Shown here: piece after piece, positions 33,983-44,200 of the stretch
Position numbering within the stretch: position 1 is the first letter of the stretch
Layout of the letters: each line of letters opens with the position of its first letter
Assembly: GCF_000515395.1 (NCBI RefSeq)
Contig: NZ_KI911782.1
Coordinates: forward strand, 845,090-909,089
Origin: Jiangella gansuensis DSM 44835
Lineage (GTDB): Bacteria > Actinomycetota > Actinomycetes > Jiangellales > Jiangellaceae
Length of the DNA: 64,000 bases
Reading direction: 5' to 3'
Translations under genes and position numbers: made by a program
The notes under the pieces: generated by a model
The model's database searches: none
What the model was told of the DNA's origin: nothing
What the model saw: the letters and a program-made list of their open reading frames with translations, nothing else

Positions 33983-34591
33983 ATGTCCGAGCAACCCACG
34001 ACCGTCCGGCGGGGACGCGGCCGCAGGCCCGCTGCCGAGGTGCGGGCAGGAGTGCTGGCTGCGGCGGCCCGGGTCCTGCTGCGGGACGGGTTGTCCGCGG
34101 TGACGTTCGACCGGGTGGCCAAGGAGGCAGGGTCGAGCAAGATGACCCTGTACAAGTGGTGGCCCTCGCCGGGCGCTCTTGCCGCGGAGGCCTACTTCGC
34201 CCAGAGCGCGCCGGTGCTGGCGTTCCCCGAGACCGGCGATGTGCGGGCCGACCTGATCTCGCAGCTGACCTCGTTCGTTCGGTGGCTGACTCGCGACGGC
34301 GCGGCCACGCCGGTGTCCGAGTTGGTCGGCGCCGCGCAGATGGACCCTCAAGTGGCGCACGCGTGGGCGGAACGGTACGCACGTCCGCGCCGCGAGCTCG
34401 CGTGCGAACGGCTGCGTACGGCCCAGCGGCAGGGGCAATTGCGCGGAGACGCCGATCTCGAAGTGATCGCCGACCAGCTCTGGGGCGCCTGCTACCACCG
34501 GCTGCTCGTGCTCAAGGTGCCCTTCGACGAGTCTCTCGTTCCACGCCTGGTCGACCAGGCGCTCTACGGGGCGGCCCGAGTCGAGCGGTGA
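33983..34591 (+). CDS. TetR-family transcription regulator
   Basis: A 202-residue regulator. The N-terminal helix-turn-helix near residues 20-65 reads VLAAAARVLLRDG, then TFDRVAKEAGSSKMTLYKWW. The C-terminal helical domain is of the TetR_C type found in many actinobacterial regulators. The ATG at 33983 has GAGGAGG eight bases upstream. It probably represses the divergent SDR gene. Confidence 0.88.
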   Translation: MSEQPTTVRRGRGRRPAAEVRAGVLAAAARVLLRDGLSAVTFDRVAKEAGSSKMTLYKWWPSPGALAAEAYFAQSAPVLAFPETGDVRADLISQLTSFVRWLTRDGAATPVSELVGAAQMDPQVAHAWAERYARPRRELACERLRTAQRQGQLRGDADLEVIADQLWGACYHRLLVLKVPFDESLVPRLVDQALYGAARVER

Positions 34592-34847
34592 CTCGCCGTC
34601 ACTCGATGATCCAGAAATGTCGTCGTCGGTCAGCTGCGCCGCTCACGGAAACTACCGCACGAACCGGCCCTGACCTGCGCTTCCGAACCACCGAGCATGC
34701 GCCTATGGGCAGCTGAGGCGCGGCGCGTTGCGGTCACCTCCCGACGCCCGACGCTCGCCGAGCGTTCACCGTCCCGACAACCTGCCTCCACGCAGCGCCC
34801 CTAGGTTGATTTGGCTCATCATGTCCCTTTAGTCAGAGAGACGACCC
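34592..34847. other. Intergenic region before the secreted phosphoesterase
   Basis: These 256 bases show no convincing gene, repeat or strong hairpin. A promoter for the following gene is expected near 34800-34830 but no good -35/-10 pair stands out. Confidence 0.4.
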
Positions 34848-37800
34848 TTGCGCAGATCGCTCACGGGGAGCCTCGGCGCCGTGCTCGCCGCGGCCGTGGC
34901 CGGCTCCACACTCCTTGCCGGCCCGGCATTCGCCGCCACCCAGCCGACTCCGACGCCGATTCCCACGCCTTCGCCGACCGCGACGCCCGAACCCAGGGAA
35001 CCGCTCCCCGACGGCCTTCCGCTCCTGGTCACCGAGATCGCGCCCGACAACGGCGGCTACGACCACTTCGAGTTCGTCGAGATCACCAACACCAGCGAGA
35101 CCGATATCGACCTGCTGGCCGCCGGCGTGGGAATCCAGTACACCTACGTGGACACCGCCGACGGCGACGACCGCAACCGGCCGCTCGTCATCACCGAGGA
35201 GTCGGCGACCGTCGCCGCCGGCGACAGCGCTCTGTTCTGGCTGCAGTACACCTCCAGCACCGTCGACAGCTTCGCGCACACCGACGACGAGTTCCGCGCC
35301 GCCGTCGGCGCGGCGGCTGACGTCCCGGTCTTTCACCTCACCGGCCAGGCCGGGATGGCCAACGGCGGCAACCGGGGCATCCGGCTCACCGATGCCGGCG
35401 GTGCCACGCTGACCTGGTCCTACTACCCGGCCCGGACGTCGACTGCCGACGCCTCCACCCACTTCGGCGTCCCCAGCGACGACGGCGGCCCGCGCGCCCG
35501 GGTCCACGCCGACGTGGCGCCGTTCACCGCCGGTACCGTCGAGCCGGCTCAACTCGAGGCGCCCGACTCCGGTGAGCCCACGCCCACGCCGACTCCCACC
35601 GACCCGCAGGTGCCCGAGCCGGAACCGGTCCCGCCGGCCGACCCGGCGCTGGACGCGCCGATTCTGCAGGTCACCGAGGTCGCGCCGGACACGTCCAACA
35701 CCGGCGGCGCGGACGCGTACGAGTTCATCGAGGTCTACAACGGCTCCGACGCTCCGGTCGCCTTCGCCGACTTCACGATCAACTACCTCTACATCAACGC
35801 CGACCACGACGTCACCAACAGCACGCTGTGGCCCGCCCAGCCGGCCGACCCGGTGATCCAGCCCGGCCGCACGCTGGTGCTGTGGATCAAGAACGCGCAG
35901 AACCAGGCGCTGACCGCCGCCGACTTCAACGCCCACTTCGGCAGCCGCCTCACCGCCGGCGTCGACCTGGTCGAGATCCACACCGGCGGGATGGCCAACG
36001 GCGGCCTGCGCGGCATCCAGGTCGAGACCAACACCGGCCACAAGGTCAACCGCGCCGACTACATGAACAACGAGCAGACGGTGCCGGACGAGCCGATCCA
36101 GTACCGCTGGGAGGCCGGCACCGAGCAGACCCTCGTCGGGACCGGCGTCGCCACCCCCGGCTACGCCGCGCCCGATCAGGTGCCCGCCGGCCTCGTCGTC
36201 ACGCCGGCCGACGACACCGCGCCGGTCGTCACCGACCTGACCGGCAGCACCGACGCGCCGGACACCGACGGCCTCGCCCTCGACTTCGAGGTGACCGACG
36301 ACCGCCAGGTGCGCACCGTCGAGCTGACCATCGACTCCGACGTCGACGAGCCGTCCACGCGGCTGCTCCGGTTCGACGCGCCCAACCGTTACGGCTACGT
36401 CATCCCCGCCGTCGACCTGTTCGGCAAGGCGTGGGTGGAATACACCGTCCGTGCCACTGACGGCAGCAACGAGACGGACCTCGGTCCGGTGCGCCGGGTG
36501 CTGCAAGAAGGCGACCCGGATCCGGTCCGCCTCGACCTGACCGAAGGCCAGTACGTCGCCGAGACCACCCGGATCACCGCCACCACCGAGGGCGACCCGG
36601 CCGGCCTGGCGGTCGACATCGACGGCACCGCCGTGACCGACACCGTGCCGTCGCTGGAGACCTCGCCCATCTTCGCCTTCGAGGCGACGAACACCGACGC
36701 GTTCTTCCGCAACGGCGTCCGCCTCGGCGACGAGGTCCTGCACATCTTCGACGAGGGCTTCTACAGCCGCATCGAGACGGTGGCCACCGAGCTGCCGGTC
36801 GACGCCGTCATCAAGGGCGAGCAGCTCACCGTCGGCATCTACGCCGGAACAAAGGCCTGGCCACAGCCGGACCCGAACGAGAACAACGACGACTTCGCCG
36901 CGTTCAACGTCCGGCTGGCCCTGCCCGACGGCCGCATCCTGCGCCCGAGCGTCTGCCGGACCGCCGCCGAGGGGACCGAGGAGGCCGAGGTCGCCTGCCC
37001 CGATCCGAGCGACAGGATCGGCTTCAGCGACGCCAACCTGGTCTACTTCCTGGCCACGTTCGACCTTCCCGACGACGCGTTCACGTCGATCGCTCACTTG
37101 TGGGACACGACCGCGGCGGCCGATGGCGAGCACCAGGTCCGGGCCACCGCGGGCACCGAGAGCGCGACCCGGACGGTCACCGTCGACAACACCGCGCCGA
37201 GCATCGAGCTGACCGGCCTGAGCGACGGCGAGCTGGTCCGCGGCGAGGTCACCGTGGACGCCTCGGCCACCGACACGGGCGCCGGCGTGAGCGACAGCGG
37301 GCTATCGGCCACGCTCGACGGCGAGCCCGTGACACTGCCCTATTCGCTCTCGGCCCTCGAGCTCACCCCGGGGGCGCACGAGCTGGTCGTCACCGCCGAC
37401 GACGCGGTCGGCAACACCGCCACCCGGGCCGTCGCCTTCACCACAGCCGACGAACAGCCGGAGGTCCTGCTCGGCGGGCCGGAGGACGGCGCCGAGGTGC
37501 CGGCCGGCGACGTCGAACTGTCCGCCACGGTCGACTCCGCTGAGGACGACCCGCTCACGGTCCGCTTCCGCGAGGGGCAGACCTTCGTCCCGGCCGACGA
37601 GGAAGTCGTCGTCGCCGCCGGGGAGACCGGGACCGCCATCAGCACCGACCGCAGCGACGCCGTCGTGCTCGACGACGCGCAGCTCACCGCGATCAGCAAC
37701 ACCGACGGGGTGACCCACGAGGTCTCCTCGGACACCGCCTTCCCCTACCAGCTGTTCACCGTCGCGGTTCCCGACGACGCCGGGGAGGACGCCCGGGTCC

Positions 37801-39446
37801 GCGTCGCCTGGGACGGAACAGCCAACAGCAGCGCCAAAGTGCTGATGTACGTCAAGGACACCGCCGACGGCACCTGGGAGGAGGTGGACCGGCACGTCGC
37901 GACGGAAGGCGGCTCGTTCACGCTCGACGCCCTCGTCCCCGCGGCCGGCCACACGTCGTCCACCGACGGCGGTGCGGGCGAGTTGACGGTGCTCGTCCAG
38001 CACTCGGAGGGCTTCGCCGGCGAGGTGCTCTCGACGCGCGACTCGGACGTCACGCCGTACCACCCGGACGCGACACCGCGCTCGGCGTACGACTTCACCG
38101 TCGCGTGGGAGTCGGACACGCAGTACTACAACGAGACCGACAACTTCTACCCGCACCAGCTGGCGATCCACGAGTTCCTGCTGGACCAGCGCGACGAGCT
38201 CAACCTGCAGTACCTCATGCACACCGGCGACGTGGTCAACGTCTCCACCGAGGAGCACCAGTGGGTGAAGGCCGACGCGGCGTACCAGCTGCTCGACGAT
38301 GCCGGCCTCCCGTACGGGGTCCTCGCCGGCAACCACGACGTCGGCGGCCACGACAACGACTACACGCACTTCTCACGGTGGTTCGGCGCGTCCCGCTACC
38401 AGGACAACCCCTGGTGGGGCGGCGACTACCTGGACAACCGCGGTCACTACGACCTCATCACCGCGGGCGGCATCGACCTGCTGTTCCTCTCGATGGGGTG
38501 GGCGCCGGGCGACGACGAGATCGCCTGGATGAACGAGGTGATCGCTAAGTACCCGGAGCGCAAGGTCGTCGTCGAACTGCACGAGTTCATGCTCACCACC
38601 GGCGGGCTCGGCCCGATCCCGCAACGGATCATGGACGAGGTCGTCGCGCCCAACCCGAACGTGTTCGCCGTCGTGTCGGGCCACTACCACGATGCCTACA
38701 CCCGCGTCGACGACTTCGACGACGACGGCGACGGCACCGCGGACCGGCAGGTCTACTCGATGCTGTTCGACTACCAGGGCCTGCCCGAGGGAGGCCAGGG
38801 GTACCTGCGGCTGCTGCACTTCGACAACGACGGCGAGAAGATCCTCGTCCGGACCTACTCGCCGTCGCTGGACGACTTCGACTCCGACGACGCCGCCCTC
38901 AACAACCCGGCGGGCATGCAGGAGTTCGAGATCCCCTACGCCGCGGCCGGGATCGCACCGGCGACCAAGACACTGGCCACCGATTCGTTCCGCGCCGACG
39001 TCCTGACCGACCGCGACATCGCCGTGCTGACCGAGGTGCCGTCCGGCTCCACCGCCACCGCGACCTGGCCGGGCCTCGAGGCCGGCGAGCACGGCTGGTA
39101 CGTCGACGTCACCGGCCCGTACGGCGGCGAGCGCATCTCCGAGGTCCGCACCGTCGTCGTGATGGACGACGAGACGCCCGTCCCACAGATCCACGGCAAG
39201 GTCGAGGTGGGCTCGACCGTCGTGGCCATGCCAGGGCGATGGGAACCCGGCACCAGGCTCTCCATCCAATGGATGGTGAACGGCGAACCGATCGAGGGCG
39301 CCACTAGGCGCACGTTCAGGATCACCGACGACCTCCTCGGCCAGCAGCTCGCCGTGAGGGTCACCGGTTCACGTGACGGCGAGGACGTGGTGGCGACCTC
39401 GGACCCCGTCGTCGTCGAGCCAGGTAGAGCGAGACCGCGGAGATAG
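34848..39446 (+). CDS. Very large secreted metallophosphoesterase with lamin-tail domains
   Basis: A 1532-residue exported protein from TTG 34848. A Sec signal peptide (residues 1-30, ending AGPAFAA) is followed by a Thr/Pro linker. Two lamin-tail (LTD) domains lie near residues 58-220 and 270-440 (VTEIAPDNGGYDHFEFVEI, VTEVAPDT). Ig-like domains occupy 470-1070. The calcineurin-like catalytic domain lies near 1080-1320, with ligands in ESDTQYYN, HTGDVVN, AGNHDVGGH, ELHEF and SGHYHDAY. A C-terminal Ig-like domain ends at GRARPRR. No anchor is seen. It probably frees phosphate from extracellular phosphoesters. A strong hairpin follows the stop. Confidence 0.9.
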   Translation: MRRSLTGSLGAVLAAAVAGSTLLAGPAFAATQPTPTPIPTPSPTATPEPREPLPDGLPLLVTEIAPDNGGYDHFEFVEITNTSETDIDLLAAGVGIQYTYVDTADGDDRNRPLVITEESATVAAGDSALFWLQYTSSTVDSFAHTDDEFRAAVGAAADVPVFHLTGQAGMANGGNRGIRLTDAGGATLTWSYYPARTSTADASTHFGVPSDDGGPRARVHADVAPFTAGTVEPAQLEAPDSGEPTPTPTPTDPQVPEPEPVPPADPALDAPILQVTEVAPDTSNTGGADAYEFIEVYNGSDAPVAFADFTINYLYINADHDVTNSTLWPAQPADPVIQPGRTLVLWIKNAQNQALTAADFNAHFGSRLTAGVDLVEIHTGGMANGGLRGIQVETNTGHKVNRADYMNNEQTVPDEPIQYRWEAGTEQTLVGTGVATPGYAAPDQVPAGLVVTPADDTAPVVTDLTGSTDAPDTDGLALDFEVTDDRQVRTVELTIDSDVDEPSTRLLRFDAPNRYGYVIPAVDLFGKAWVEYTVRATDGSNETDLGPVRRVLQEGDPDPVRLDLTEGQYVAETTRITATTEGDPAGLAVDIDGTAVTDTVPSLETSPIFAFEATNTDAFFRNGVRLGDEVLHIFDEGFYSRIETVATELPVDAVIKGEQLTVGIYAGTKAWPQPDPNENNDDFAAFNVRLALPDGRILRPSVCRTAAEGTEEAEVACPDPSDRIGFSDANLVYFLATFDLPDDAFTSIAHLWDTTAAADGEHQVRATAGTESATRTVTVDNTAPSIELTGLSDGELVRGEVTVDASATDTGAGVSDSGLSATLDGEPVTLPYSLSALELTPGAHELVVTADDAVGNTATRAVAFTTADEQPEVLLGGPEDGAEVPAGDVELSATVDSAEDDPLTVRFREGQTFVPADEEVVVAAGETGTAISTDRSDAVVLDDAQLTAISNTDGVTHEVSSDTAFPYQLFTVAVPDDAGEDARVRVAWDGTANSSAKVLMYVKDTADGTWEEVDRHVATEGGSFTLDALVPAAGHTSSTDGGAGELTVLVQHSEGFAGEVLSTRDSDVTPYHPDATPRSAYDFTVAWESDTQYYNETDNFYPHQLAIHEFLLDQRDELNLQYLMHTGDVVNVSTEEHQWVKADAAYQLLDDAGLPYGVLAGNHDVGGHDNDYTHFSRWFGASRYQDNPWWGGDYLDNRGHYDLITAGGIDLLFLSMGWAPGDDEIAWMNEVIAKYPERKVVVELHEFMLTTGGLGPIPQRIMDEVVAPNPNVFAVVSGHYHDAYTRVDDFDDDGDGTADRQVYSMLFDYQGLPEGGQGYLRLLHFDNDGEKILVRTYSPSLDDFDSDDAALNNPAGMQEFEIPYAAAGIAPATKTLATDSFRADVLTDRDIAVLTEVPSGSTATATWPGLEAGEHGWYVDVTGPYGGERISEVRTVVVMDDETPVPQIHGKVEVGSTVVAMPGRWEPGTRLSIQWMVNGEPIEGATRRTFRITDDLLGQQLAVRVTGSRDGEDVVATSDPVVVEPGRARPRR

Positions 39447-39460
39447 CCCGTAACCGCACC

Positions 39461-39497
39461 GGCGGCGCCTTCACCTTTCGAAGGTGAGGGCGCCGCC
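39461..39497 (+). terminator. GC-rich hairpin terminator after the phosphoesterase gene
   Basis: The left arm GGCGGCGCCTTCACCTT (39461-39477) pairs with the right arm 39481-39497 apart from one weak position, leaving a three-base loop. It lies 14 bases after the stop. No T-run follows, as is usual for actinobacterial terminators. Confidence 0.75.
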
Positions 39498-39543
39498 GCC
39501 GTCGCGGGTGGTACCAGGCCGAATCGCCTGCTAGCATGCATGC

Positions 39544-39840
39544 ATGAGTCAGATCACGTGGCGTGCACCCGACGAGCTGGTCGAGCGGGTACGGCGTACC
39601 GCTACGCGCGAAGGACGCAGCCTCAACGAGTACCTCACCCGGCTTGCGCGGGCGGCCACGGATCCGGAGTTCGCCGGAAGCGACGTGGAGCGGCTGCGCG
39701 AACGGCTCAGTCAGGCTGGCCTGATTGCTCCGGCAGGCGCCATTCGGCGGCGGCCGGACCCGGAGGAGGCTCGCCGTGCCCGGCGCGAAGCCGGCCACGG
39801 AACATCGCTCTCGGATCTCGTCGCTCGGGAACGCGGGTGA
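39544..39840 (+). CDS. vapB: VapB-like ribbon-helix-helix antitoxin
   Basis: A 98-residue antitoxin. The N-terminal ribbon-helix-helix (ITWRAPDELVERVRRTA, then RSLNEYLTRLARAA) binds DNA; the Arg-rich C-terminus (EEARRARREAG) should wrap the PIN toxin. There is no ribosome site. A TAGCAT -10-like element at 39532-39537 and a GCATGCATGC palindrome at 39534-39543 lie directly against the ATG, so the transcript is probably leaderless and self-repressed. The toxin gene starts two bases after the stop. Confidence 0.82.
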   Translation: MSQITWRAPDELVERVRRTATREGRSLNEYLTRLARAATDPEFAGSDVERLRERLSQAGLIAPAGAIRRRPDPEEARRARREAGHGTSLSDLVARERG

Positions 39841-39842
39841 GT

Positions 39843-40292
39843 ATGACGGCCTTCGCCGACTCGTCGGCGCTGGTCAAGCTCTACGCCGATGAGTCCGGCG
39901 CCGATGCCGTGCGACGGCTTGAGCTGATCGTGGTGTCGGAGCTGGCGCGCGTCGAAGTGCCGGCCGCCGTGTGGAAGAAGCACCGGCTGGGCGAGATCTC
40001 CGCTCACCACGCCGCGATTCTTGTCGCGGAGTTCGAAGCCGACTATTTCGGAACCGACGATGAACCGGCACGATTCGTCGTCATCACCGCCACTCCTCAG
40101 GTTCTCGACGAAGCTGCTCGCTTGACCGCCAGGCATGGACTGCGTGCCTATGACGCGGTCCAGCTCGCATGTGCCGGAGCGACGCGTGATGCCGCCGCGG
40201 AGCGCATCGCGTTCGCCGCCTTCGACAAGGCGCTGCTCGAAGCCGCGGCGGCCGAAGGGCACGATCTTCTCCCCGGCGACACCTCCGCCTAG
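39843..40292 (+). CDS. vapC: VapC-like PIN-domain ribonuclease toxin
   Basis: A 149-residue PIN-domain protein. The conserved acids are in FADSSALVKLYADE (Asp6 region), SELARVEVPAA (Glu near residue 39), LRAYDAVQLA (Asp near 100) and FAAFDKALLEAA (Asp near 125). These four acids bind Mg for RNA cleavage, typically of tRNA or rRNA. It pairs with the preceding antitoxin. Its last four bases overlap the 3' end of a convergent methyltransferase gene. Confidence 0.86.
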   Translation: MTAFADSSALVKLYADESGADAVRRLELIVVSELARVEVPAAVWKKHRLGEISAHHAAILVAEFEADYFGTDDEPARFVVITATPQVLDEAARLTARHGLRAYDAVQLACAGATRDAAAERIAFAAFDKALLEAAAAEGHDLLPGDTSA

Positions 40293-41044
40293 GGTCGGCG
40301 GGCCTCGACGAGGTGGCGGGTCGAGTGGGCGACGAACGGGCCCTCGGCCTGGATGAGGTCGTGCAGATCGCGGAGACGGTCTCGGTACTTCTCGACGGAG
40401 AATCCCGGAACCCACCAGATCACCTTGCGCAGCAGGTAGACCACAGCGGCGACGTCATGGATCTCCATGCGCAGCTTCGCCGTCCGGAGGTCGACGATCT
40501 CGAGGCCTGCCGCCTCGGCCGCAGCCGCCTCGTCATCGGGATGCCGCCCTCGGCGTGCTTCGGGCTGCGGGCCGAGGAAGAACTCAATCAGTTCGAACAC
40601 GCTCGCCGGGCCGACGTGCTGGGCGAAGTACGTGCCACCAGGGCGTAGCACGCGGGCGATCTCGTCCCACCAGATCGTCGCCGGGTGCCTGCTGGTGACC
40701 AGGTCGAATGCTTCGTTCCCGAACGGCAGTGGCGGTTCGTCCGGGTCAGCGATCACGACCACCCCGCGCGGATGGAGCAGCCGGGTCGCGTGGGCCACGT
40801 TCGGCGGCCACGATTCCGTCGCCACCGCCGTCGGCGGGAACGTCGCCGCTTCGGCCAGCACCTCCCCGCCACCGGTTTGAATGTCCAGCGACGCGGAGGC
40901 TGTGCCCAGCCGGGTAGCGAGCTGGCGGGCGTAGCCCCACGGCGGGCGTTCCTCGGTCGCCCGGCCCTCCAGCCAGGAGAAGTCCCACCCGGACACGTCC
41001 GCGGAAGACCCTGCCTCGATCAGCTCGTCGAACCCGCCGGTCAT
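40289..41044 (-). CDS. SAM-dependent methyltransferase (class I)
   Basis: A 251-residue protein with a class I Rossmann methyltransferase domain. Motif I is degenerate (SLDIQTGGGEVLAEAA near residue 55). DEPPLPFGNEAFDLVTSRH near 105 and VLRPGGTYFAQHVGP near 137 are the typical later motifs. No substrate can be assigned. It overlaps the vapC 3' end by four bases in convergent orientation. Confidence 0.82.
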   Translation of the reverse strand: MTGGFDELIEAGSSADVSGWDFSWLEGRATEERPPWGYARQLATRLGTASASLDIQTGGGEVLAEAATFPPTAVATESWPPNVAHATRLLHPRGVVVIADPDEPPLPFGNEAFDLVTSRHPATIWWDEIARVLRPGGTYFAQHVGPASVFELIEFFLGPQPEARRGRHPDDEAAAAEAAGLEIVDLRTAKLRMEIHDVAAVVYLLRKVIWWVPGFSVEKYRDRLRDLHDLIQAEGPFVAHSTRHLVEARRP

Positions 41045-41134
41045 CCTCAGCTTCTCCCATGGCCCCGTCGTCGTGGGTCACCACGATAGTAGATCCGGGA
41101 CAGGCGCCGACGGCGGCGGGTTGGTGCGCGAAAA

Positions 41135-41171
41135 GGGCTGCCGGCAGCTCGTGGAGAGTTGCCGGCAGCCC
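41135..41171 (-). terminator. Rho-independent terminator of the NAGPA-phosphoesterase gene
   Basis: Perfect 12-base arms GGGCTGCCGGCA (41135-41146) and TGCCGGCAGCCC (41160-41171). Read on the minus strand the hairpin is followed by TTTT, giving a classical intrinsic terminator 56 bases after the phosphoesterase stop. This is the clearest terminator in the window. Confidence 0.85.
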
Positions 41172-41226
41172 TCGTCGGGGGCCTCTCAGCCCTGATTCGC
41201 CGTTGCTGTGCGTGCCACGTCGACGA

Positions 41227-44200
41227 TCAGTCGCGTGTCACGGTGAGCTCGAGGCTGCTGGTGATGCCACCCGTGGTCACCGAGATCGTCGTAGTGCCTG
41301 CCCGGACGGCGGTGACCTCACCCGTCACCGGGTCGATCGTGGCGACCTGCTCGTCCGAACTCGCCCAGACGTGCGACATCGGGTCGGCCACCGGCATCGT
41401 GGGTGGATTGCTGATGTCGCTACCGCCGGTGTTCACCGCCGTGGCGGTGAACTGCTTCGTCTCGCCGGCCACGAGAGTGTCGCTGCGTGGCGAGGCTGCA
41501 TCGTCACCTGCGCTGCCCTGATCGATGGTCACCGACTGGAGCATCGGCTCGACGGTGTACTGAACCGTCCCGTCCTCGTTGACGTGGAAGAGCGCGAAGT
41601 GGAAGAAGCCACCTTGGTCGGGGGCCACGTACGGCTGGGTACCGATGTCGGCGATCGTGAACTGGGGGATGCCCGTCGTCGCATCGGCTGGGTTGCCCTG
41701 CGGATCGGTGAGCTGGTTGGCGAACCCGCGCGAATGGCCGTACATCACGACCACGTGCTTCTCCGGATGCGCCAGGCGGTAGTTCTGGATGATCTGGAGG
41801 AACTGCTCGGCCTCCCAGCGGCTCGTGAACTGGTTCGTCTTGCTCGGCGCGTGGTCGTAGGCCGGCCAGTGCAGGCCGACGAACACGACCGGCGTGTCCG
41901 CCTCGTCCAACTGTTCCACGAGCCATGGGTACTGCGGCTCGGCCGGCACCTGGAAGGGGTCCGAGTTCACGATCGAGCCGCTGGAGTTGTCCAGGCCGAT
42001 GAACGTCGCATCTCCCTGCTCGAACGAGAAGTGCGTGTCCTGGCCGAAGACGTCGAAGAAGTTCCCGTTCTGCGGGTACGCGCCCTGACTGATCTCGTGA
42101 TTGCCGACGACGTCGTACAAGGGCACGTCGAACTGTTCCCAGACGGCCTTCGCGAACGCGAGGTCCTCCGGCAGACCGGTGTCGGAGATGTCGCCGAGAC
42201 TCACCGCCACCTCGGGGCGGGCCTCGTCCGGCAGCGGCGCGACCGTCTGGCCGGACGCGGTCTGGTAGGCCTCGCCCTGCGTCCGCCTGACCATGTCGCG
42301 GACGTTGATCGCGCTCGCCGAGGTCGGGTTCGACGCCACGAGGTGGCCGTCGTCACCGAGGACGAACGTCTGACCGCCGGGCTTGAACTCGGAGGCGTCC
42401 TGCACGTATTCCAGCCAGGACGGGTTGTTCGGGTTGATCGGCTCGTACGGCGTCTCCTGGGTCGGAGTGCCGACGTCGTAGCTCACGTCCATCCCGGCGA
42501 AGGTGAACGTGCCCTGGTCGGCGCCGGTCGCGAACTGGCCGACCAGGCTGATGTCCTGGATCGTGAGCGGGTAGGACGTGAACACACCGCGGTTGATGCT
42601 CTTGCTCATCGTGTTCCAGCGGTTGTAGTCGTCCGGCGACAGCGCGGTCCACAGGCCGAGGAGGTTCCCTTCCGCGTCCGAGACGTTGAGGACGATCCAC
42701 GACTGCTGGGGAGTAGGACTGTCGATCTTGAACGTGAAGTACGCGTCCTGCGGCTTCTGCCCGAGTTCGTTCAAGTGGACCTGGACGCCCGCGCCGTTGT
42801 TGGGGCCGAGCCGCACCCGGTGCTGGTTGAGATCGTTCGGGAACGTGTATTCGACCTGCAACGACCGCTCCTGGTCGGACCCCGGCGGTACGTCGGTGGT
42901 CTCGGCGAGGCGGTCGGCGGGCACCGTGGTGGCACCGCCCTCGGCCCGCAACTGCCAGTCGGCGGCACTGTCGGCGGTGATGAGCGGCTCGATCACGGAC
43001 CCGACGCTCAGTGTCGCTGTCGCTGTGCGCCCGCCGGCGGACGCGCTGACGGTGACCTCGCCGTTGCCGGAAGCGGCCGCGGTGAATACGCCGGTGGCCG
43101 GGTCGATCGTGCCCAGATCGCTGCGATCGAGCTGCCAGTCCACCGAGTCCGGCTCAACGGTGGCCGCCGGACCCGTGCGGCTCGTGCCCCGCACGGTGAA
43201 CTGCTGCGTACCGCCGTTGGGCAGTCCCTGCTGGGCCGGCGAGATGCTCAACTCGTCGAACACCGCCGACACCCTCACCTGCAGCGGCTCGACGACGCGG
43301 CCCGACCGGACGATCAAGACACCCGAACCGGACGAGCCGCCGGTGAACCTGCCGTTCTCCCAGGTGCCCAGCCTGCTGGGCTGGACCGTCACCTGGACGT
43401 CGTCGGAGCTGGGATTGCCCGCGGAATCGGTCGCGAAGGCGTCGACCTGCGAGACGACGCCGGTGGCTGTGGACAGCGACTCGCCGCCGTTGACCGAAAT
43501 GCTCGTCGCGGGCCCGGGCTCGGTCGCCGTCGAATAGACGAACAGACCGTTCGCGACGGGTCGTTCGGCCAGGTCCGAGGGCGTGTTCACCACGGAGGCC
43601 TCGGTGTCGCCCGGCCGCCGGACCACCATGTCGGTCGACCCGCCGCCGTCGAGCAGGACCGCATCGGTCACCCCGAGCGAGCGCATGTACGAGGCCACCT
43701 GCTCCCACCCGACGCCCAACGCGACGTCGGCCGTCTTCTGACCGTCGAACGCCGCCATGACGAGCTCGCCGTCGGCGGTGCTGCCGACCACCGACTCCGG
43801 GTGCAGGCCGCTGGGCATCTGGTTGATCGGGTCGTCGAACACCGCGCCGTCCTTGAGGATGCGACCCGGGCCCTGGATCAGCTGCGCGATGTCGTTGTTC
43901 GGGCTGATCTGCTGTGTCGTGGTCAGGACCGTCCCGACTTCGACGTTCTCCTGGATCCACCGGCCGCCCGCGCTGCCGGCGTCGCCGCCGATGAGGCCGT
44001 AGTGCTCACCCGAGATCGAGTCGCCGACGGTCACGTCGGTGATGGTGATCGTCGCGCCGTCGTCGTCGGACGTACCCAGCGCCATCACGCGCGTCCCGCC
44101 GAACCAGGTGCTCGACACGTCGCCGAGTCGCGGCGTGACCGCCGTGATGCCGTCTCCGCTGGCGTCGTCCAGCCGGTTCACCGACGTGAGCGCGCGACTC

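Noticed and set aside
34833-37133. 766-codon minus-strand open frame opposite the secreted phosphoesterase
   Set aside because: Composition is that of an antisense shadow (Val/Gly/Asp/Arg runs). The plus-strand protein has signal peptide, lamin-tail and phosphoesterase domains.
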